A stretch of DNA of 50,346 nt from contig JAJFBF010000014.1 of the NCBI GenBank assembly GCA_020697295.1, positions 1 to 50,346 on the forward strand, written 5' to 3'. Within the stretch, counting starts at the first letter, position 1; each line of letters starts with the position of its first letter. Under the pieces are notes generated by a model that was not told where the DNA came from, made no database searches, and was given only the letters and a program-made list of their open reading frames with translations. The stretch comes from Moraxellaceae bacterium. Its GTDB lineage: Bacteria > Pseudomonadota > Gammaproteobacteria > Pseudomonadales > Moraxellaceae. The position numbers and the translations under genes are program-made. Of the stretch, positions 45,187 through 50,346 are shown piece by piece.

Positions 45187-46530
45187 GTGATCCGTTTCAA
45201 CAAGCTCTTCAACCGCCTCAAGCCGCGTTCCGCCGGCTGGCGCACTACCCTGGTCATCAGCATTGTGCTGGTGGTGTCCCAGTACCTGTCGATCGCCTTC
45301 TTCTGGAGCAACCTGTATGCGCCGGAACTGCGCCAGCACGCGCATTACTCGGCCATCCAGATCCGCCTGCTGCGCGATGCCGCTCAGGGGCCGGCCGGCG
45401 TCGACACCGTGTCCATGCACCGCTGGGTGCGCCAGACCACGGGCATCGAGGTGGTGCGCAACCCGGCCGAGTTCCCCACCGTCATCGACAAGCCCTTCGT
45501 GGAGCTTTTCACCGATCTCTACGAGCGGCAGCTGCGCCAGGAACTCAACGAGCCGGTGGAGGTGTTCTTCAAGTTCAAGCCGGTGCCGGTGGCCTGGATC
45601 CAGGTGCCCTCCATCAAGGAAGGCTGGGTGCGCGAGCCGCTGCTGTTCTTCGCCCAGTACAACGCCTGGATCATCATCGCCTGGGTGATCGGCGTGCCGC
45701 TGCTGGCCCTCATCGCCATCATCATCCTGGTGCGCCAGCTCAATCGCCCGCTCAAGCGCCTGCAGCTGGCGGCGCTGCGCGTGGGCAAGGGCCAGCACTC
45801 CACCGTGCTCGACACGCAGAGCGGCTCCACGGAAATCCGCGCCGTGAACCGCGCCTTCAACCAGATGACGCGCGAGATCCAGCAGGCCGCCCGCGAACGC
45901 GCCTTCATGCTGGCCGGCATTTCGCACGACCTGCGCACGCCCCTCACGCGCATGCGCCTGACCGCGGAACTGATGAAGGATCGCGAGGTGGCCGAGGGCA
46001 TGGTGCTCGACGTCGAGGAAATGGACGGCATCCTCGACCAGTTCATCGCCTATATGCGCGACGGCTCCGACGAGCCCGTGGTGAATGCCAACCTCAACCA
46101 GCTGATCACCGAGATCGTGTCCCAGGTCGGGCAGCAGGCCGAAGTCACCTTCGATGCAGCCGAGCTGCCCGACATGCCCATGAAGCGCCTGTCCCTCAAG
46201 CGCATGCTGGACAACCTGCTCAGCAACGGCCTACGCTATGGTGGCGCGCCGCTGCATATCGGCACCGAACTGCAGGCCGAGACGCACAGCGTGATCCTGA
46301 CCGTGCGCGACCATGGCCCGGGCATCAACGAGGAGGATCTCCCCAACCTGCTGCAGCCTTTCGTGCGCGGCGAGGCGGCGCGGACCTCGCAGGGCTCGGG
46401 TCTTGGCCTGGCCATCGTGGCGCGCATCGTGAAGATGCATAACGGCAAGCTCGATATCCGCAATCACCCGGAAGGCGGGCTGCAGGTCAAAATTACCCTG
46501 CCGCTGAACCGCCGTCCGGGGCGTGCCTGA
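45187..46530 (+). CDS. envZ: EnvZ-type sensor histidine kinase
   Basis: A 447-residue inner-membrane kinase. Transmembrane segments lie at about 20-42 and 160-182 and flank a periplasmic sensor domain. A HAMP domain (183-235), the H-box with H247 (GISHDLRTP) and an ATPase domain with NGLRYGG, DHGPGI and GSGLGLAIV follow. The start is GTG at 45187, eight bases after an AAGG. In Pseudomonas the pair (AmgRS) answers envelope stress, and the same is possible here. Confidence 0.95.
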   Translation: MIRFNKLFNRLKPRSAGWRTTLVISIVLVVSQYLSIAFFWSNLYAPELRQHAHYSAIQIRLLRDAAQGPAGVDTVSMHRWVRQTTGIEVVRNPAEFPTVIDKPFVELFTDLYERQLRQELNEPVEVFFKFKPVPVAWIQVPSIKEGWVREPLLFFAQYNAWIIIAWVIGVPLLALIAIIILVRQLNRPLKRLQLAALRVGKGQHSTVLDTQSGSTEIRAVNRAFNQMTREIQQAARERAFMLAGISHDLRTPLTRMRLTAELMKDREVAEGMVLDVEEMDGILDQFIAYMRDGSDEPVVNANLNQLITEIVSQVGQQAEVTFDAAELPDMPMKRLSLKRMLDNLLSNGLRYGGAPLHIGTELQAETHSVILTVRDHGPGINEEDLPNLLQPFVRGEAARTSQGSGLGLAIVARIVKMHNGKLDIRNHPEGGLQVKITLPLNRRPGRA

Positions 46531-46558
46531 GGCCAGGCCACGGCGTTTCCGCCGCCCC

Positions 46559-46588
46559 TGAAAAAGCCCGCAATCGCGGGCTTTTTTT
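46559..46588 (+). terminator. Intrinsic terminator of ompR-envZ
   Basis: AAAAAGCCCGC/GCGGGCTTTTT stem with loop AATC and T-run, about 30 bases after envZ. The A-run before the stem suits the convergent hslO too. Confidence 0.93.
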
Positions 46589-46709
46589 GTGGGCCGCCGC
46601 CGCAGGGGGCGGTGCGGAAAAGTCCGGGCAGAGGGCCCGGACCTCGGTGGCCCGTCGCCAGGCTCCGCATAAAAAGCCTGACAAATTCTAGAACAGCCCC
46701 CCGCCGGGC

Positions 46710-47588
46710 TCAGTGCAGGCGCTCGGTGCCCGCGCCGCCCCCACGCAGGAGCTGCTCCACGTCGACCGGGTCGAAGCGGTACTCCTGGTTGCAGAACTGG
46801 CAGGAGACCTCGATGGCGCCCTGCTCGGCGATGATGCCGCGCAGCTCGGCCTCGCCCAGCGACAACAACACCAGCTCCGTCCGCTCGCGCGAGCAGGAGC
46901 AGTTGAAGGTGACGCCCGTACTCTCATGGAGCACCACGGTCTCCTCGTGATACAGCCGGAACAGCAGTTCCGTGGCCGGCAGCGCCAGCAGCTCGGGCGC
47001 GGACACGGTATCCGTGAGCAGGCAGAGGCGCGGCCAGATGTCGGCATCCTCGGGACGGTCATGGCCCGGCAGCACCTGCAGCAGCAGGCCGGCCGCGCAC
47101 TCGTCACCGGCGGCCAGCCAGAGGCGGGTCGGCAACTGCTCGGACTGTGCGAAGTAATGCTCCAGGCATTCTGCCAGGGTGTCGCCGTCGAGCGGGACGA
47201 TGCCCTGGTAACGCTGGCCATCCTCGGGGTCGATGGTGATCACGAGCTGGCCTTCGCTGCCAAAGAGCTGGGCCAGCGTCATGGCGTCCGAGGCCGGCGA
47301 CCAGTCCTCGCCGAGGCCGGCGATGGCGCGCAGCTCGCGGCGGTGGTTGCACTCCACCATCAGGGTCTCGAGCGGGCCGTTGCCCCGGGCCTGCAGGATA
47401 AGGGAGCCGGCGAACTTGAGGGTGCTGGTCAGCAGCACGCTGGCGGCCATGGCCTCGGCCAGCAGGGCCGCCACGCGCTCGGGATAGTCATGGCGCTCCA
47501 GCACCTCTTCCACACTGCCGCCCAGCTGCACCAGCTCGCCGCGGACGGGGCTGTCGCTGAAATGGAATCGCTGTACCTGGTCGCTCAT
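46710..47588 (-). CDS. hslO: Redox-regulated chaperone Hsp33
   Basis: A 292-residue holdase chaperone activated by oxidation and unfolding. The four zinc-binding cysteines are C230 and C232 (NCSCSRER), C263 and C266 (CQFC), in the expected CxC...CxxC spacing at the C-terminus. The ATG at 47588 has an AGGAGG site. An open frame further upstream is not supported. Confidence 0.96.
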   Translation of the reverse strand: MSDQVQRFHFSDSPVRGELVQLGGSVEEVLERHDYPERVAALLAEAMAASVLLTSTLKFAGSLILQARGNGPLETLMVECNHRRELRAIAGLGEDWSPASDAMTLAQLFGSEGQLVITIDPEDGQRYQGIVPLDGDTLAECLEHYFAQSEQLPTRLWLAAGDECAAGLLLQVLPGHDRPEDADIWPRLCLLTDTVSAPELLALPATELLFRLYHEETVVLHESTGVTFNCSCSRERTELVLLSLGEAELRGIIAEQGAIEVSCQFCNQEYRFDPVDVEQLLRGGGAGTERLH

Positions 47589-47680
47589 TGATGTCCTCCT
47601 TAGGCACTGCAGTTTAGCAGCCGGGCAGGAGGGGGCCCAATGTGATTCCACACCGATGGCCGGCCAGCCCTATGGCCGGA

Positions 47681-47737
47681 TTGACGACAAAGTAGCCCTT
47701 TTTATGCCTTGACCTCATACAGTGCACTGGTTAGCGT
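47681..47737 (+). promoter_or_regulatory. Candidate promoters of the OmpA-like gene
   Basis: Two overlapping candidates: TTGACG (47681) with 16-base spacer and TATGCC, and TTGACC (47709) with 17-base spacer and TAGCGT. Either would give a leader of about 100 or more bases, common for outer-membrane protein mRNAs. Confidence 0.4.
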
Positions 47738-47847
47738 GCTTTCACCCAGTTCGGGACGGCCAGGGCGCCCGTGCTTCACGCCCGCTCCGGCCAGTTGCAC
47801 CCGTCCTGCTTTCTGACTCGCACATGGATCCCCGGGAGGACCCCCGC

Positions 47848-49056
47848 ATGAAACTGACCCCTATCGCCATCGCCCTGCTGCTCGCCCCTCTGGCGATGAC
47901 GGCCCAGGCCGAAGTGACCTTCACGCCTTTTGCCGCCTATCAGTGGTTTGACACCAACACCGTAGAAGAAAACAACGGTGGCGGCATCCAGCCCGATATC
48001 GAGGCAAAGGAAGGCTACGCCCTGGCCCTCGGCTACCGCTTCACCAAGGCCATCGGCGCCGAAGTGAACTACGGCCGCACCGAGTCCGATACCGAGACCG
48101 ACGCGATCCTGTTCCCCACCTCTACGGAAGTGCGCAACAGCCGCCTCAGCCTTGACGGCTACTATGCCTTCAACGCCGAGAGCACCTTCTCGCCCTACGT
48201 GCTGCTGGGTGTGGGTCAGACCCGACTGAAGTCCCCCATCGCCGCCGTGGTTGAAGACACGCTGGTGAACGGCGGCATCGGTGCCTTCTGGCGCTTCAAC
48301 GAGAACGTGGCCCTGCGCATGGAAGCCCGCAACGTCCACAATGTGGACGCCGGCCTGAACGACCAGCTCGCCCTGCTCGGCCTGGAGTTCTCCCCGGGCT
48401 CCAGCGAAAGCAAGGCTGATGAGCCGGCTCCCCAGCCTGTGGTGGAAGAAGCCCCCGCCCCGGTCGAGCAGCTCGCTGCCGCCGTCGCCACCGTCATCGA
48501 CACCGATGGCGACGGCGTGGCCGACACCCTGGACAAGTGCGCCGAGACCCCGGCCGGTGTGACCGTGGACGCCAATGGCTGCCCGCTGGACACCGACAAG
48601 GACGGCGTGACTGATTCCTGGGACAAGTGCCCGGACACCGCCGTGGGCGCCTCGGTTGATGCCACCGGTTGCTACGAAATCCTGAAGCAGCAAGTCGCCA
48701 TCGAGATGAATGTGCAGTTTGCCAGCGGCAAGGCTGACATCCAGGGCGATGCCTCCGCTGAAATCCAGAAGGTGGCCGACTTCATGGCCAAGTACGCGAC
48801 CGTCAACGTGACCATCGAAGGCCACACCGACAGCCGCGGCAATGCCGCCAAGAACAAGGCCCTGTCGCAGAAGCGCGCCGACGCCGTCAAGGCCGAGCTC
48901 GTGAAGCTGGGCGTGGATGCCGCCCGCCTGAGCGCAGTGGGCTACGGTGCTGAAAAGCCGGTTGCCGACAACGCCACGGAAGCGGGCCGCGCCCAGAACC
49001 GTCGCGTGGTCGCCTCTGCCAAGGCACAGGCTGAAACGATCAAGATGAAGAAGTAA
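47848..49056 (+). CDS. OprF/OmpA-family outer-membrane porin
   Basis: A 402-residue outer-membrane protein. The signal peptide (1-21, cut after AQA) leads to an N-terminal beta-barrel (about 22-183), a Pro/Ala/Glu linker, then two thrombospondin type-3-like calcium repeats (about 218-265) with DTDGDGVADTLDKC and DTDKDGVTDSWDKC. The OmpA peptidoglycan-binding domain (about 283-395) includes IEGHTDSRG and NKALSQKRADAV. Four cysteines (231, 245, 261, 275) in the linker suggest disulfides, as in OprF. A GGGAGGA site precedes the ATG at 47848. Confidence 0.95.
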   Translation: MKLTPIAIALLLAPLAMTAQAEVTFTPFAAYQWFDTNTVEENNGGGIQPDIEAKEGYALALGYRFTKAIGAEVNYGRTESDTETDAILFPTSTEVRNSRLSLDGYYAFNAESTFSPYVLLGVGQTRLKSPIAAVVEDTLVNGGIGAFWRFNENVALRMEARNVHNVDAGLNDQLALLGLEFSPGSSESKADEPAPQPVVEEAPAPVEQLAAAVATVIDTDGDGVADTLDKCAETPAGVTVDANGCPLDTDKDGVTDSWDKCPDTAVGASVDATGCYEILKQQVAIEMNVQFASGKADIQGDASAEIQKVADFMAKYATVNVTIEGHTDSRGNAAKNKALSQKRADAVKAELVKLGVDAARLSAVGYGAEKPVADNATEAGRAQNRRVVASAKAQAETIKMKK

Positions 49057-49073
49057 TTCTTCCTCCTGCGTCA

Positions 49074-49106
49074 TGAAAAAGGCCGCCTTCGGGCGGCCTT
49101 TTTTAT
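49074..49106 (+). terminator. Intrinsic terminator of OmpA-like gene
   Basis: AAAAAGGCCGCC/GGCGGCCTTTTTT stem-loop, 18 bases past the stop. Confidence 0.93.
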
Positions 49107-49145
49107 TGGGGCGGGAATGGGGAGCGTCGGCGCCGGCGGCAGAGC

Positions 49146-49192
<47 letters not shown>

Positions 49193-49274
49193 GCCGGGGC
49201 GGCCTGACGTCAGCAGTCCGGGCGGGCGCCGGCGGCGATGCTACGGGCCGCCGCCGGCAGGCCCCCGAGGTCCG

Positions 49275-50090
49275 TCAGGCCTTCTGGCCGTAGATGTCGC
49301 GAAAGCTGGCGTAATAGGACGCCATCAGTACCGGCATGGAGATCAGGAACACGCCGATGAACAGGACCACCATGCCCCCCAGCAGGACCAGGATGCTGAG
49401 TACGCCATAGACCAGGAAGGGCAGCCAGTTGCGCAGGCAGGCGCGGAAGCTCTCCTTCATGGCCGCGACAGCATCAAGGTCGGCATAGAGCACGAGCCCG
49501 GGGGCGAACCAGTAGGCGGCCAGCACCGGCACCATGAGCCCGAAGAACACCAGGATGAGCAGCAGGACGCCCAGGACGCCGGCCCCGGCCATGAGGGAGC
49601 CCATGACCTGCTCGGGATTGCTGCTCGCGAGCACCGCCGCCCCGCCCAGCATGAAGAAGGTGGCGCCCAGGAAGATGATGGCCAGCCCCACGAACAACAG
49701 CAGGTACAGGGCGGCAATGGCCACCAGGCTGCCGGTCTTCTCCCGGAGGCCCACGAAGAGGGCGCCGAGGTCGGGCTCCTCGCCCCGGGCGATGCCGTGG
49801 GCAAAGGCCAGCGAGCCCGCCATGAAGAAAGGCCCGATCAGGATGGACACGATACTGCCGAGGACGGGAACCAGGCCCAGCACGAACGAGAGCCCGAACA
49901 TGATCAGCAAGGCCACGATCCACATCACCGGGGCGGCCATGAACAGGGTCCAGCCCTCGCTGATCCAGCTCGCGCCACGGCCGGCGTCCACGGTGGCGCC
50001 GGGCAGACCGAAAGGGGTCCCGGGAGTGGCGAGGGAGATGTCGGCAACGGTGGCCGAAGGCGGGCGGTAGGGATTGTCGGGAGACGTCAT
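49275..50090 (-). CDS. BPSS1780-type multi-pass membrane protein
   Basis: A 271-residue protein with a ~45-residue soluble N-terminus rich in Pro/Gly and about six hydrophobic segments. The motif NPYRPPSATV and the later RGASWISEGWTLF resemble the BPSS1780 family, whose function is unknown. A strong AAGGAGG site lies seven bases before the ATG. The gene stands alone between the OmpA-like gene and typA and diverges from typA. Confidence 0.8.
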   Translation of the reverse strand: MTSPDNPYRPPSATVADISLATPGTPFGLPGATVDAGRGASWISEGWTLFMAAPVMWIVALLIMFGLSFVLGLVPVLGSIVSILIGPFFMAGSLAFAHGIARGEEPDLGALFVGLREKTGSLVAIAALYLLLFVGLAIIFLGATFFMLGGAAVLASSNPEQVMGSLMAGAGVLGVLLLILVFFGLMVPVLAAYWFAPGLVLYADLDAVAAMKESFRACLRNWLPFLVYGVLSILVLLGGMVVLFIGVFLISMPVLMASYYASFRDIYGQKA

Positions 50091-50203
50091 GGCTTCCTCC
50101 TTGAGGGGGTTTCCGGGGTCAGACAGGGCTCCTGTCCATCCTAACAGGGCCTCCGCCGGGTGCCATCCCGGCCGGAACTACCAAAAAGTGACCGACCATC
50201 CGG

Positions 50204-50232
50204 CGTGCAGTCGCGCCCGTAATGGGTATAAT
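50204..50232 (+). promoter_or_regulatory. Candidate promoter of typA
   Basis: A consensus TATAAT -10 at 50227-50232 with 17 bases to a poor -35 (CGTGCA). It lies about 40 bases before the typA start. Confidence 0.6.
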
Positions 50233-50272
50233 CGCCGGCTTTTCGAGCAGCCTCCCACCCCTGGTGAAAATA

Positions 50273-50346
50273 GTGTCCCTTCAGAACATCCGTAACATCG
50301 CCATCATCGCCCACGTTGACCATGGCAAGACCACCCTCGTCGACAA
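50273..50346 (+). CDS. typA: GTP-binding protein TypA/BipA, 5' fragment
   Basis: The first 24 residues of a translational GTPase are visible; the window ends within the gene. Residues [20 protein letters not shown] contain the G1 P-loop and match the TypA start. The GTG at 50273 is taken; a GTG three codons earlier (50264) is possible. Ribosome sites are weak for both. TypA is a ribosome-associated GTPase needed under stress and cold. Confidence 0.92.
   Translation, partial: MSLQNIRNIAIIAHVDHGKTTLVD

Overview
The window is chromosomal DNA from a high-GC gammaproteobacterium (by eye about two-thirds G+C, uniform throughout). Gene content (hemC-hemD-hemX-hemY with algZ-algR and argH, an AlgP-type histone-like protein, Rsd/AlgQ, Mg-type HemB, an OprF-like OmpA protein, YigI, YkgJ, Tex, HslO) fits a Pseudomonas-like or Nevskiales/Solimonas-like lineage. 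The exact genus is inference. I see no phage, plasmid, insertion sequence, CRISPR array or rRNA operon. Nearly all genes are housekeeping or widely conserved.

Layout. 1-2.5 kb: a ferritin-like diiron protein, a membrane diguanylate cyclase and tRNA-Phe. 2.5-9.1 kb, minus strand: hemY, hemX, hemD, hemC (porphyrin pathway), a small TRL-like lipoprotein, algR and algZ (LytTR-type two-component system). argH diverges from algZ and ends at a strong terminator. 10.9-16 kb: a second diguanylate cyclase, the radical-SAM protein YgiQ with a translationally coupled DUF924 gene, and msrA. 15.8-19.3 kb, minus: an AraC regulator whose stop overlaps the start of a WS/DGAT-like or condensation-type acyltransferase, followed by an unusual tandem DsbA/HCCA-isomerase-like protein. 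19.5-23 kb: rho, trxA and divergent ppx. 23-27.2 kb: an apparent accessory block (TetR regulator, HSL-type esterase, Baeyer-Villiger monooxygenase, SRPBCC protein) inserted between ppx and ppk1. 27.3-31.9 kb: ppk1, hemB, yigI-ykgJ. 31.9-37.3 kb: a small helical protein, ABC-F yheS, algP, a periplasmic FKBP, rsd and dsbB. 37.5-46.5 kb: gshA, a PaaI-type thioesterase, an MliC-like lipoprotein, tex, chrA and ompR-envZ. 46.7 kb to the end: hslO, an OprF/OmpA-like porin, a BPSS1780-type membrane protein and the 5' end of typA.

How the genes work together. HemB, HemC and HemD catalyse three successive steps from 5-aminolevulinate to uroporphyrinogen III. Ppk1 and Ppx make and degrade polyphosphate. 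The TetR/esterase/BVMO group looks like a catabolic module for a ketone or ester substrate. Its two promoter regions share a degenerate 19-bp-period direct repeat that I consider the most interesting regulatory signal here. A second non-coding signal is a family of about 55-60 bp REP-like elements (core GTCGGGATAAATCCCGAC) in at least six intergenic copies. No clearly novel multi-gene system is evident. The best candidates for second looks are the iteron-controlled module, the AraC/acyltransferase/DsbA2 cluster, the REP-like family and a possibly leaderless yheS.
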